NCBI RefSeq assembly: GCF_030758775.1
Contig: NZ_CP132384.1
Coordinates: 1,922,001-1,986,000, forward strand
Direction: 5' to 3'
Length of the DNA: 64,000 bases
Origin: Bifidobacterium asteroides
Lineage (GTDB): Bacteria; Actinomycetota; Actinomycetes; Actinomycetales; Bifidobacteriaceae
The position numbers were made by a program, and so were the translations under genes. The notes beneath the pieces are model-generated. The model did no database searches and had not been told where the DNA came from. It worked only from the letters and a program-made list of their open reading frames with translations. This document shows, one piece after another, positions 46,760 through 55,883 of the stretch. Within the stretch, counting starts at the first letter, position 1. The number at the start of each line of letters is the position of its first letter.

Positions 46760-46978
46760 TCAGACCGGGACCGAAATCAGAATCGAACCAATGCGGTCCG
46801 GAGTACCAAGAGAAACGCCTCACAAGGGCGCCAGACCGGGCATAACGGAGTCGCCGCCCCTATGGGCGGCTTGAACCAGCGGGCCTACAGAGCCTAAAAG
46901 GCTTCAGAGGACCCTGCCCGGAATCAGCTTCTCGCAAAGGAAGCCGGCAGTCATATGACTTCACCATCCACTGATAAC

Positions 46979-47090
46979 AAAAATCGCAGGGGCCAGGACT
47001 ACAAAGGCCCATCCCCATGCATGTATGCGGGCCCCCGCAGGGACCCGCTTGCCACTATACACCGGGCCGGGGTACGGTTCCCCGGCCGAT
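46979..47090 (-). ncRNA. Candidate small RNA on the minus strand
   Basis: On the minus strand a perfect 8-bp hairpin (47087-47065, GGCCGGGG/CCCCGGCC, 7-nt loop) is followed by a second GC hairpin (GCGGG/CCCGC, about 47049-47027). Then comes GGGCC-N11-GGCCC with a short T-run at 46983-46979, which reads as a terminator. No gene starts upstream on this strand to be terminated there. A weak TACGAT -10-like element sits about 15 bp before the first hairpin. It matches no RNA family I know. Confidence 0.3.
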
Positions 47091-47216
47091 GATGACAATC
47101 GTAGAGAACCGCTTTTACGCATCACGTCCAGTGTGAACCCGTCTGAAAAACCTTGATATACGCCGCACCTAAGTGGTTGGGAACCGTGTACGGAGCGGCA
47201 GAGAAGACTGGGTTCA

Positions 47217-47230
47217 TTAGGCTACCCATG
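47217..47230. promoter_or_regulatory. Partial iron box (DtxR/IdeR-like) upstream of the siderophore operon
   Basis: TTAGGCTACCCATG matches 10 of the last 14 positions of the DtxR/IdeR consensus (TTAGGCTAACCTAA), but the left half is poor. The position, 173 bp before the binding-protein start, and the iron-uptake function of the operon support iron repression. Confidence 0.4.
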
Positions 47231-47402
47231 CCCTTGATCACAAAGACGCTGGGGTCGGCGTTTGCCTACCGCCTTTGCAGATGCTCCGCTTAACACACGC
47301 AACCAAGGAAATCAACTCTTTTCTTCCCGTCGCGCCAATGCTACATCTGGTGTCTGGCTCTGGTGCACCATGCCAATTCGACAGCACGATCAAAGGAACC
47401 AC

Positions 47403-48473
47403 ATGCACATTCGACCACTTCTTTCCCTCACCCGATTCAAGCGCGCTATCGCAGCCATCCTGGTGCTGGCAAGCGCCCTGTTCTTCCTAGGCGCCTGCGG
47501 ATCGAGCTCGCAGGCAGGCCAGTCCAGCCAGTCAAAGGCCTCGGAAGGGCAAGGCTCTTTCCCCGTCAAGATCGATCATGTTTACGGCACCACCTCGATC
47601 CCTTCCAAGCCCAAGCGCATCGCCACCGTCGGATGGGCCACTCCCGACAACCTCATCGCCTTGGGGGTCGTGCCGGTCAGCATCCAGAAGAACTCCTTCG
47701 GCAAGACCGTGGATGGAGGGTATCTGCCCTGGACCAAGGATGCCCTGGATGAGATGCATGTGGCCAAGGCGGATATGCCCAAGCTGCATGACGAATCGGA
47801 CGGCATCGATGTCGAGGCCATCGCCGCGTCCAAGCCCGATCTGATCATCGGCCTGCTCTCCGGCATGACCAAGAAGCAGTATGACACCTTGAGCAAGATT
47901 GCGCCGACAATCGCCTATCAAGAGGTTGCCTGGGGCGACCCCTGGCGCAAGGTCATCACGTCCACAGCCAAGGCCATCGGAGAACCCGAAAAGGGCAAGC
48001 AGCTGATAGCCGACTTGGAGGAGCGCATCTCAAAGGCCGGAGAGACCCAACCGGCCATCAAGGGCAAGACCGCGGCAGTTATGTATTTCGATGCCTCCAA
48101 GCTCTCTAAGTTCAGCGTCTACACCACCTCCGACGCCCGGCCTCAGTTCCTGAACGACCTCGGTATGGAGACTCCGGAGTCCATCAAGGAGGACTCCAAG
48201 AGCACCAAGAACTTCTACAAGGAGATCTCCTCCGAGCATGCCGACAGGTACAAGGATGTCGACATCATCGTTACCTACGGCACCCCGGACCTGCTTGAAG
48301 CGATGCGCAAGGACCCCCTCCTCTCCAAGATTCCCGCAGTTGAGCGCGGATCCGTAGTGGTCATCGACAATGACAGCGAGATGGCCAATGCCCTTGACCC
48401 CTCGGCCCTGTCCATCCAGAAGACGACCGACGCATACGCCCAACTCCTGGGCGAGGCTGCCGCCAAGGTCTGA
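47403..48473 (+). CDS. Iron-siderophore ABC transporter substrate-binding lipoprotein
   Basis: 356 aa, family FhuD/FepB (peripla_BP_2). The start at 47403 has AAAGGA upstream. A lipoprotein signal peptide ends FFLGAC. The mature protein has HVYGTTSIPSKPKRIATVGW, the usual N-terminal lobe opening. DVEAIAASKPDLIIGLLSG and VDIIVTYGTPDLLEAM lie in the two lobes. It should bind a ferric siderophore outside the membrane and deliver it to the two FecCD permeases encoded next. It is the first gene of a rightward operon. Confidence 0.93.
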   Translation: MHIRPLLSLTRFKRAIAAILVLASALFFLGACGSSSQAGQSSQSKASEGQGSFPVKIDHVYGTTSIPSKPKRIATVGWATPDNLIALGVVPVSIQKNSFGKTVDGGYLPWTKDALDEMHVAKADMPKLHDESDGIDVEAIAASKPDLIIGLLSGMTKKQYDTLSKIAPTIAYQEVAWGDPWRKVITSTAKAIGEPEKGKQLIADLEERISKAGETQPAIKGKTAAVMYFDASKLSKFSVYTTSDARPQFLNDLGMETPESIKEDSKSTKNFYKEISSEHADRYKDVDIIVTYGTPDLLEAMRKDPLLSKIPAVERGSVVVIDNDSEMANALDPSALSIQKTTDAYAQLLGEAAAKV

Positions 48474-48492
48474 TCAGGCCGCAGGTGAGGGG

Positions 48493-49542
48493 ATGAAAGA
48501 GGGAGAGGTGGCGCATATATGCGGTCGGCGAGCAACCATGCATCGGAACGGAAACGGACCCATGGTCTTGTCCGGGCTGATTCTGGCGGTCTGCCTGGTC
48601 ATGGTCTGCGCCCTGTCCCTGGTTTTCGGATCCCGTTCCGTCAGCCCTTCCGACATCCTCCACGCCCTGTCCGCCTCCTCGGATGACATCGCGGTCTCGG
48701 CCATCCGCCTGAGAATCCCCCGCACCGTCCTCGGCCTCCTGGTCGGTGCCGGGCTCGGGGTGGCCGGGACCCTGATGCAGGGCATATCACGCAATCCACT
48801 GGCGGACCCGTCGATTCTGGGTTTCAATACGGGGGCGGCCCTGGCGATCGTCTGCTCCATAGCCTTCTTCTCCCTATCGACCCCGGCCCAGTATGTCTGG
48901 GTGGGACTGCTGGGCAGTGCGACGACCGCACTGGTCGTCTGGGCCATAGGCTCCCTGGGGCCATCCGGCCCATCTCCGCTACGGCTGACCCTGGCCGGTG
49001 TCGTGATCAGTTCAGTACTGGGGTCCCTTACCTCCGCCATCCTTCTGCCGCGCATCAATGTCATCAGCTCATATCGCTTCTGGCAGGTGGGCGGAATCTC
49101 CGGCGCCCGGTTCGATCTCATGATGCCGGTCCTGCCTCTTCTCGCTCTTGGACTGATACTCGCCTTCTGCCTGACGCCCGGAATCAACGCCTTGACCCTG
49201 GGTGATCAGATGGCCGAAGGACTGGGCATGCACGTCGGACGTGTCCGCAGCCTGGCCTGGCTTGCGGCAATACTCCTCTGCGCCTCCTGTACGGCACTGG
49301 CGGGTCCGATTGGCTTCGTCGGACTGGTGGTCCCCCATGTGGCACGACTGCTTATAGGACCCGACTACAGACGAATCATGGCCCTGAGCATCCTCATCGG
49401 CCCCCTCCTGGTGGTTGGCGCCGACGTGGTGGGCAGGATAATCACCCGTCCATCCGATGTAGAGGTCGGCATCGTCACGGCACTGATTGGGGCTCCCGTA
49501 TTCGTGATTCTGGCCGGGCACAGAAGAACCGCGGAGGTATAA
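48493..49542 (+). CDS. FecCD-family iron-siderophore permease
   Basis: 349 aa from the ATG at 48493 (AGGTGAGG upstream); an alternative start is the ATG at 48538. About ten hydrophobic segments. Family marks: RLRIPRTVLGLLVGAGLGVA, GTLMQGISRNPLADPSILG, and near the end AGPIGFVGLVVPHVARLLIG, the loop that docks the ATPase. Its partner permease begins 2 bp after its stop. Confidence 0.93.
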   Translation: MKEGEVAHICGRRATMHRNGNGPMVLSGLILAVCLVMVCALSLVFGSRSVSPSDILHALSASSDDIAVSAIRLRIPRTVLGLLVGAGLGVAGTLMQGISRNPLADPSILGFNTGAALAIVCSIAFFSLSTPAQYVWVGLLGSATTALVVWAIGSLGPSGPSPLRLTLAGVVISSVLGSLTSAILLPRINVISSYRFWQVGGISGARFDLMMPVLPLLALGLILAFCLTPGINALTLGDQMAEGLGMHVGRVRSLAWLAAILLCASCTALAGPIGFVGLVVPHVARLLIGPDYRRIMALSILIGPLLVVGADVVGRIITRPSDVEVGIVTALIGAPVFVILAGHRRTAEV

Positions 49543-49544
49543 GC

Positions 49545-50603
49545 ATGGATGCTTGTCTCCTGCATGATTCACAGAGGCACGATGCGATGACCGACCTGCA
49601 ACGGATACGACGGGCCCATGCTATTCGTTCGCTAACGGTCACCATCATGCTTGTGATACTTCTGGTCGCTCTCGCATTGGCCGATCTGACCTTAGGACAC
49701 CGGGTCTACTCCATGAGCGACCTGGTTGGAGCGGTCTGGGGACGGTCAGATGAAGGAACCAGGTTCGTGATTCTCCAGCTGCGCATGCCCCGGACATTGA
49801 TCGGCTGTATCGCCGGCATCGCGTTTGGCATGGCCGGAATTGGTTTCCAACACCTCCTGCGCAACATGATGGCCAGCCCGGATATCATCGGCATCACGGC
49901 AGGGGCCAACACGGCCGCCATCTTCGGCATTGTCGTATTGGGCCTGTCGGGCATGCCCTTGGCCTGCCTGGCGGTCATGGGTGGTCTCCTGACAGCCCTC
50001 CTGGTCATGGCCCTGGCCTGGCGCGGTTCGTTCGACCCGACCCGGCTGATACTGATCGGAATCGGAGTGGCCGCAGGGTTCAATGCTCTGGGTTCCTGGC
50101 TGATGGTTCGCAGCAACCAATGGGACATCCAGGCAGCAACCCGGTGGTTGACGGGCAGCCTGGCCGATGCCCAGTGGTCCGATCTACCCATACTGGCAAC
50201 AACAACCCTCGTCGGCGCCATGCTCCTGCTGGCACTCGACAGGAATGTCAGCACACTGCAGCTGGGACCGGAGATGGCCGCCGGACTGGGAGTCAGGGTA
50301 AGCCGTGTCCAGTTCGAGGTGATTATCGTGGGTGTGCTGCTCCTGGCTGTCGCAACGGCGACCACCGGTCCCATCTCCTTTATTTCGTTCCTCTCCGGCC
50401 CCATCGCCGCAGTCCTGGTTGGTCGGGGAACATCGGCCCTTATCCAGTCGGGCCTGGTGGGAGGTTGCCTGGTTCTGGGGTCGGACATCGTCGCCCAACA
50501 TCTGCCCACAACCCAGATGCCGGTCGGCATCATCACCAGCATTGTGGGCGGCCCCGTCCTCATCCTGATCATGGTCCTTATGACCCGCAGACAGGAGCTC
50601 TGA
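49545..50603 (+). CDS. FecCD-family iron-siderophore permease
   Basis: 352 aa, about ten hydrophobic segments. GGAGGTATAAGC precedes the ATG at 49545. Family marks: LQLRMPRTLIGCIAGIAFGM, HLLRNMMASPDIIGITAGAN, and TTGPISFISFLSGPIAAVLV near the C-terminus. It forms a heterodimer with the 48493-49542 product. Confidence 0.93.
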   Translation: MDACLLHDSQRHDAMTDLQRIRRAHAIRSLTVTIMLVILLVALALADLTLGHRVYSMSDLVGAVWGRSDEGTRFVILQLRMPRTLIGCIAGIAFGMAGIGFQHLLRNMMASPDIIGITAGANTAAIFGIVVLGLSGMPLACLAVMGGLLTALLVMALAWRGSFDPTRLILIGIGVAAGFNALGSWLMVRSNQWDIQAATRWLTGSLADAQWSDLPILATTTLVGAMLLLALDRNVSTLQLGPEMAAGLGVRVSRVQFEVIIVGVLLLAVATATTGPISFISFLSGPIAAVLVGRGTSALIQSGLVGGCLVLGSDIVAQHLPTTQMPVGIITSIVGGPVLILIMVLMTRRQEL

Positions 50604-50608
50604 ACATC

Positions 50609-51472
50609 ATGACGTCACCCCCGGCACAGAACTCCTGGAGCAGCGCGCATAAGCTGACCGCCTCGCACCTTCGCCTCACCTATGGCGGGCGTACGGTCAT
50701 CGAGGACCTGAGTCTGGATATACACCCACACACGATGGGGTCCATCATCGGACCCAACGGGTGCGGAAAATCAACCTTCCTCAAGGCTATGGCCAGGATA
50801 CTGAAACCGGTCTCGGGGGCCGTCATGCTGGATGGAGAGCCCATCACCAGCATCCCCACCCGCAAGGTTGCAACGATTCTGGGGCTGCTGCCACAGAACC
50901 CGTCAGCACCCGCCGGCATCACCATCGCCGACCTGGTCGCTCGCGGCCGATACCCCCACCACCACTTCGTCGAGCGGTGGACGGCCAAGGACGAAAAGGC
51001 GGTGGAACGGGCCCTTGCCCTGACCGGACTGACCGATATGGCGGGGTGTCCAATCGACCGCCTGTCCGGAGGCCAGCGCCAGCGCGCCTGGATTGCCCTG
51101 ACCCTCGCCCAGCAGACCGACATACTCCTTCTTGACGAGCCGACCACTTACCTGGACATCGCCTACCAGCTTGAGGTGCTTGACCTGCTGAGCACCCTGA
51201 ACAGGCAGGAGGGCGTCACGGTGGTCATGGTTCTCCACGACCTGAACATGGCCGCCAGATACTCGGACTGGATCCTAGCGATCAAGGATGGCAGGAGGGT
51301 CGCCTTGGGCGCTCCCGACGAGGTCATGACCGAGAACCTGGTCACGGAGGTGTTCGATATCGCGTCCACCGTGGTGACTGATAAGTCCACCGGCGCTCCG
51401 TTGATGACCCCGGCGCCTCTCCATAGTCTCGAAGCCTACTCTGGCGCGGCTTGTAATGTACACGTACACTGA
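50609..51472 (+). CDS. Iron-siderophore ABC transporter ATP-binding protein (FepC/FhuC-like)
   Basis: 287 aa from the ATG at 50609 (AGGAG 13 nt upstream). Walker A GPNGCGKST, Q-loop LGLLPQNPSAPAGITIADLV, then ARGRYPHHHF, a mark of siderophore importer ATPases. The signature is LSGGQRQRAWIALTLAQ, Walker B ILLLDEPTTYLDI and H-loop VMVLHDLNMAARYSD. It powers uptake through the two FecCD permeases. The gene follows the second permease by 5 bp. Confidence 0.95.
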   Translation: MTSPPAQNSWSSAHKLTASHLRLTYGGRTVIEDLSLDIHPHTMGSIIGPNGCGKSTFLKAMARILKPVSGAVMLDGEPITSIPTRKVATILGLLPQNPSAPAGITIADLVARGRYPHHHFVERWTAKDEKAVERALALTGLTDMAGCPIDRLSGGQRQRAWIALTLAQQTDILLLDEPTTYLDIAYQLEVLDLLSTLNRQEGVTVVMVLHDLNMAARYSDWILAIKDGRRVALGAPDEVMTENLVTEVFDIASTVVTDKSTGAPLMTPAPLHSLEAYSGAACNVHVH

Positions 51473-51686
51473 GATGACTCGACAGGACGACACCAAACAA
51501 CCCAATGATGTAAAACCTTTGACGTAAACCCCTTCGTCCTGCTCTCCACATCACTACCACCAACGTCCCAACCAGAAAGCCTCAAAACCACCGACTCACG
51601 AGCCGTGACAACCTGAACGGAGTCCCATCCTCAGACAACTTGACGTCCAGGTCAACCCATAAACCCCAACCGAAAGAGAGCCAGCC

Positions 51687-52655
51687 ATGGAACACCAAGC
51701 CAGTCGTCCTGTACCCTTGATCCCCTTCCGAGTCACCGTAGCCAGAGCAGAGACGCTCTCTCCCCATTTCAAACGAATCGTCTTTCAGGGACCAGATTTA
51801 CAGAATTTTGCAGATGCTGGGTACGATGAACGAATCAAAATCCTCTTGCCCCTCCCAGACGGTTCACTTCCGGCCCCTTCATTCTTCGAAGCGTCCCCCG
51901 AAGATCCGCTTGCCTGGTACCAAAAGTGGAGAGCCCTGCCCGCAGAGCGCCGCAATCCCCTGCGCACCTATACGGTTCGCAAGGTCAGGCCGGGGAGCGA
52001 GCAAATCGATGTGGACTTCGTCATCCACGATCATGCCGGCCCGGCTGGAGCTTTCGCAGAGGCTGCCAAACCTGGCGACCAGGCCATCATCATCGGCCCT
52101 AATGCACAGGCCGAAGGACCGGTCGCGGGGATGGACTTTCACCCAGGCCAATCCAGACATCTCCTCCTAGTAGGCGACGAGACAGCAGTACCAGCCATCG
52201 CCGCCATAATGGACAGCCTGATCCGCGACCACTGGCAGGGAGAGGGGATGGCAGTGATCGAAGTCCCAACCGAAGAGGATCGTCTTCCACTGCCCGAGCA
52301 TGAAGGAATCCGCATAATTTGGACGACCTGCGACGAATCCGGGCATGGGCAAGCCCTGACTGAAGCCATGCGCAGCCTGCTGGAGGACCTACCGATCCAT
52401 TCGCCTACGGCCGCAGCCGCTGAATCCTCCCAGGAATTCACAGAGGTCGATATCGACAAAGAGCTGCTCTGGGAGACTGCCGATGCCGCCCAAGCCGATG
52501 CCTCTATTCATGCCGACGACCTGTACGCCTGGATCGCCGGAGAGGCGGCCACCGTCCGCGAGCTGAGACGCATGCTAGTCAGAGACCGGGGAATGGACCG
52601 CCGCAACGTATCTTTCATGGGTTATTGGCGCCAGGGCCGCAGCGAGATGTCCTAA
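51687..52655 (+). CDS. Siderophore-interacting protein (FAD-dependent ferric-siderophore reductase)
   Basis: 322 aa. The N-terminal FAD-binding beta-barrel contains the typical NPLRTYTVRKVRPG (flavin-binding RTYT) and VDFVIHDHAGPAGAFAEAAK. The C-terminal half is a ferredoxin-reductase-like domain with HLLLVGDETAVPAIAAIMDS and the family-specific YAWIAGEAATVRELRRML and MGYWRQGRSE at the end. It releases iron from imported ferric siderophores in the cytoplasm by reduction. A segment at about residues 235-275 is Ala/Asp-rich and variable. It lies 214 bp after the transporter ATPase and may have its own promoter. Confidence 0.93.
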   Translation: MEHQASRPVPLIPFRVTVARAETLSPHFKRIVFQGPDLQNFADAGYDERIKILLPLPDGSLPAPSFFEASPEDPLAWYQKWRALPAERRNPLRTYTVRKVRPGSEQIDVDFVIHDHAGPAGAFAEAAKPGDQAIIIGPNAQAEGPVAGMDFHPGQSRHLLLVGDETAVPAIAAIMDSLIRDHWQGEGMAVIEVPTEEDRLPLPEHEGIRIIWTTCDESGHGQALTEAMRSLLEDLPIHSPTAAAAESSQEFTEVDIDKELLWETADAAQADASIHADDLYAWIAGEAATVRELRRMLVRDRGMDRRNVSFMGYWRQGRSEMS

Positions 52656-52891
52656 CCGCCGAACCTTACACTCGGGTAGCTACCCACCTTTGTCCTCCCT
52701 GACCTGTGAGTTTAGAGAGCGGTCGCACAAGTTCCCCTGATCGTATGAGCGTCAGGTCATGAGCTACCAAATCGAATCCGCCGCAGCATCTTGATGGACT
52801 TACGCAGAGAGATCACTGGCCTTGCTTGCTGAATAGCGGATTGCGGGAGAAAACAACCCGATCCGGTCCTGATGAGACAGTCCCCATCAAA

Positions 52892-53467
52892 TCAGCCGGA
52901 GTACTCCCGGAAGAAGTTGGCGATCAATTGGTGACCATACTGGCTGCCGATGCTCTCGGGGTGGAATTGGACACCCTCCATGAGCGATCGACCACGTCTC
53001 AGGCCCATCACATACCCGTCCAGAAGCGAGCGCGCACTGATCTCCAGATCGGCGACCTGCCCGACCGAGGTCTCATCGGCAACCAGGGAATGGTACCTGG
53101 TCACCTCAAAGGTGTCGGGTAACCCTGTGAAGCAGCCCCTCCCGTCGTTTCTTATCCGGCTCACCTTACCGTGCTGGCGGCTGGAGGCCCTGACCACCTG
53201 GGCTCCGGCATGTACTGCGATGGCCTGCATGCCCAGGCAGATGCCGAATACCGGCTTCCGTCCCGCAACCCGGTCAAGGAGCTCCAGGTATCCGCAGTCC
53301 TCCGGATGGCCCGGTCCAGGGCCCAGGATGACCGCATCGAAGGTGAGTGGATCCACCTCGGCAAGGTGGTTCACCCGGACAATGGTCGTATCGGCGCCCA
53401 ACAGGTCCACGTAGTTCTTGACCACATAGACGAAACTGTCGAAGGCATCAACCAGCAAGACTCTCAT
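52892..53467 (-). CDS. trpG: Glutamine amidotransferase subunit of anthranilate synthase (TrpG/PabA type)
   Basis: 191 aa class-I glutamine amidotransferase that supplies ammonia to the TrpE-type subunit. Catalytic Cys77 in VFGICLGMQAI, His169 and Glu171 in VQFHPESIGS. The oxyanion stretch is LGPGPGHPEDCGYLELL. Its start overlaps the end of trpE by 20 bp. It could also serve 4-amino-4-deoxychorismate synthesis, because TrpG and PabA are not separable by sequence alone. Confidence 0.93.
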   Translation of the reverse strand: MRVLLVDAFDSFVYVVKNYVDLLGADTTIVRVNHLAEVDPLTFDAVILGPGPGHPEDCGYLELLDRVAGRKPVFGICLGMQAIAVHAGAQVVRASSRQHGKVSRIRNDGRGCFTGLPDTFEVTRYHSLVADETSVGQVADLEISARSLLDGYVMGLRRGRSLMEGVQFHPESIGSQYGHQLIANFFREYSG

Positions 53468-55085
53468 GGGCCAGCTCCTTTCCGGTGATAGCCAGATAGG
53501 CCGAACTCATCTTCTTCATGGTTTCCTGCCATTCGCTTTCCGGCTGAGAATCCTCGACGATTCCGGCCGAGGCGCGTAGGTGGTACCTGCCCGAATGGTA
53601 GGAGGCCGTCCTTATGCACAGCGCCGTCAGGACCTGACCGTCAAATCCGAGAAAGCCCACCGCCCCGGCATATACCCCGCGCGAACTGACCTCGGTCTCC
53701 TCGATGATCTCCACCGCGCGCACCTTGGGGGTTCCTGTCATGGTACCGGCGGGGAAGGCGGACGAGAAGACGTCGTACTTGTCCAGGCCAGGCCGGATTC
53801 GACCGACCACGTCCGAGACCATATGAATGACGTGGGAGTAAACCTCGGTGGTCATCAGCCGGTCCACCTCCAAGGATTCGGGTGTGCAGCACCTCGCTAC
53901 GTCGTTGCGCCCCAAATCCACCAGCATCAGATGCTCGGCCCGTTCCTTGGGGTCGCCGGTCAGCTGCCTGATGGCCGCCTGGCGGGCCTCATCATCTCCG
54001 GGATTGCCGACAGTTCCGGCGATGGGCCTCAGGGTTATGTCACCATCAGGGGTCAGCCCGATGAAGAGCTCGGGGCTGGCGCCGATGACATGTACCCCTT
54101 GGGGAGTCACAAAATAGTACATATAGGGGGACGGGTCCTGCCGACGCAGCCGTTGGTAGACCTGGAAGGGCGGAATCCTGGAGTCCACCTGAATCTCATG
54201 CCCGAGCTGGAGCTGGTACACATCCCCCTGAGCTATGTGCTCCTTGCCCTTGGCAAACCACCGATAGAAACGACCCCGGTCGATCGTGTCGTGGGCCTTA
54301 TATGGATAGTCCGGCCCTATGCCATCCTGTATGCCACCCTGGTCAGCATGCGATTCAGAAGATTGCTCCGGCAATGCGTCGGATTTGAGCAGCTCCACCA
54401 CCTCCTCCAACGACGCGAATCCATGACCGTGCCCGCCGCTTTCAATTGCCGCACTCTGGATCTGTGCACCAGACCGTGTAGAAGATCCGCGCTCTCGCAG
54501 ATTTTCCCCGCCCTCTGGAATGCCGCATTCGGCCGAACCCTCTTCGGCATGAATCAAAGTGGCGCAGTAGCCGCCAGCCTTCAGATCCAAGGTGATGATT
54601 CCCCGATAAAGAGTCAACGAGATGACCGGCAAGGCCGCGTCCCTTGGTATGCGCTCCTCCAGATCCTCGATCATGAAGATGGTGTCATACCCGAAGTAGC
54701 CGAACCAGCCCATTCCGAAGGGGCCTTCGTGGTCGCCGCTGATGGCGAAGGAGGATTCCAGCCGCCTCAGCAATGCAAAGACTTCCTGGATGCCGGAGAC
54801 CGGAAGATGGACCACTCCCTGCTCAATCCGGTCAAAGGGCCTCAGGATTCCTGTCAGCTGAGGATTGCCCAAAGGGTCGATGGTCATGACGTGGCCTGTC
54901 ACGCTTACGGTCAGCACCGGCTCGAAGCCAATCACCGAGCGGTTCCGGTCTGGATCGGGGCCGCTCAGGGACTCCAGGAGGAAGAGCTGATCCTCCTGGT
55001 ATCTGGTGCGCAGCCGGTGATAGATGGCCAGGGCATCGAGGTCGCTGGAGAATCGGCGTGATTCGATAGTTACGTTGATAGTCAT
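53448..55085 (-). CDS. trpE: Anthranilate synthase component I (TrpE-like)
   Basis: 545 aa from the ATG at 55085 (AGGAAGTG upstream). It converts chorismate to anthranilate. The N-terminal LFLLESLSGPDPDRNRSVIG holds the LLES motif involved in tryptophan feedback binding, which favours TrpE over PabB. The chorismate-binding part has PSPYMYYFVTPQGVHVIGAS, RPIAGTVGNPGDDEA, LVDLGRNDVARCC, FPAGTMTGTPKVRAVEIIEE and IRTASYHSGRYHLRASAGIV. A hydrophilic insertion of about 70 residues (roughly 205-275, Gly/Ser/Glu-rich) sits between the halves. No other trp gene is adjacent, and I saw no Trp-rich leader peptide upstream. Confidence 0.9.
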   Translation of the reverse strand: MTINVTIESRRFSSDLDALAIYHRLRTRYQEDQLFLLESLSGPDPDRNRSVIGFEPVLTVSVTGHVMTIDPLGNPQLTGILRPFDRIEQGVVHLPVSGIQEVFALLRRLESSFAISGDHEGPFGMGWFGYFGYDTIFMIEDLEERIPRDAALPVISLTLYRGIITLDLKAGGYCATLIHAEEGSAECGIPEGGENLRERGSSTRSGAQIQSAAIESGGHGHGFASLEEVVELLKSDALPEQSSESHADQGGIQDGIGPDYPYKAHDTIDRGRFYRWFAKGKEHIAQGDVYQLQLGHEIQVDSRIPPFQVYQRLRRQDPSPYMYYFVTPQGVHVIGASPELFIGLTPDGDITLRPIAGTVGNPGDDEARQAAIRQLTGDPKERAEHLMLVDLGRNDVARCCTPESLEVDRLMTTEVYSHVIHMVSDVVGRIRPGLDKYDVFSSAFPAGTMTGTPKVRAVEIIEETEVSSRGVYAGAVGFLGFDGQVLTALCIRTASYHSGRYHLRASAGIVEDSQPESEWQETMKKMSSAYLAITGKELAHESLAG

Positions 55086-55883
55086 TAGGGCACTTCCTAG
55101 TTCAGATACTGCGGTTTGGAAACGGCAGTGAAACCCCACCCGGTGCCGATTGAGCAGGCCAAGGATACGGATTTCCTATGGCAACATGTCCGCAGATAAT
55201 AAAAGAGCAACCTCAAACACCGAGGTAAATATAGGAATCAGAAGAAGAACCGGCTAAAACATCAACGCCATCGGGCATCGACATAGAAGAAGGCACCCTT
55301 GGGCAACCAAGGCTTCAGTGATGTCGTTTTCTCCATGGCCACGATGCTAGAGCACCAGGATGCGAACGCCCAACCGATATCCATCATTCGGACGCAATCT
55401 GTTCATTTCAATAGATGCCGATGTCAGCGACGAAATCAGCCGTCTTTGACGATGCCATGGACGGTGGCATGCGTGACGCTTACCGCAAACTCAACAATTA
55501 AGCCTGCTTATCCGGTAATGACATGAACCTTCCTGATCGCTGATGCCCTATGTTCAACATGGCGAATGAAGGCAGATGAACTTCGTTGGCGTAAGCAGAG
55601 CGGCTCGGATTCCGATACGGCGTTGAAAGGACTTTCATAATATGGCTCATTCGCAGTGCCTACCTATTCCTCGAGACGCCTAAAAAGGCAAGACAGCATG
55701 AATATTTGACAAATAAGTATCATTGGTTGGTCAGATCCTCAGCATGCGGGCCGATGAAAATCGGCTGAAAAGAGCTTGCCCAAGCGGCCCCTTCCCCGCT
55801 ATAAGCAAAATTACGATTCTGCAGGCTCCTGGTGAATATCTGACAATGCAGAACTATGCACGCATAATCGGAAGCTGGTTAGC
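55086..55883. other. Intergenic region between trpE and the AraC regulator
   Basis: About 800 bp with no credible intact gene. A perfect short hairpin CCTTGG-GCAA-CCAAGG lies at 55297-55312. On the minus strand around 55435-55505 a degraded HTH-like reading (EFAVSVTHATVHGIVKDG) recalls a LacI N-terminus, followed by a stop, so a dead regulator is possible. The trpE promoter must be at the left end. Confidence 0.4.

Larger units (their letters stand above)
46760..47402. other. Divergent intergenic region rich in hairpins
   Basis: About 640 bp between the DrrA-like ATPase (leftward) and the iron-uptake operon (rightward). It contains GCCGCCC-CTAT-GGGCGGC at 46853-46870, a possible small RNA on the minus strand at 46979-47090 and an iron-box-like site at 47217-47230. 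No open frame is credible. Confidence 0.55.

Noticed and set aside
46850-47110. Riboswitch, tmRNA, SRP RNA or RNase P RNA in the hairpin-rich intergenic region
   Set aside because: None of the conserved cores of those RNAs (such as GGAAGGAAGCAGC, GAGGAAAGTC or the cobalamin GCCACTG context) is present. Only a generic small-RNA candidate is kept.
55086-55300. Tryptophan attenuator or T-box upstream of trpE
   Set aside because: No leader peptide with adjacent Trp codons and no T-box sequence was found.
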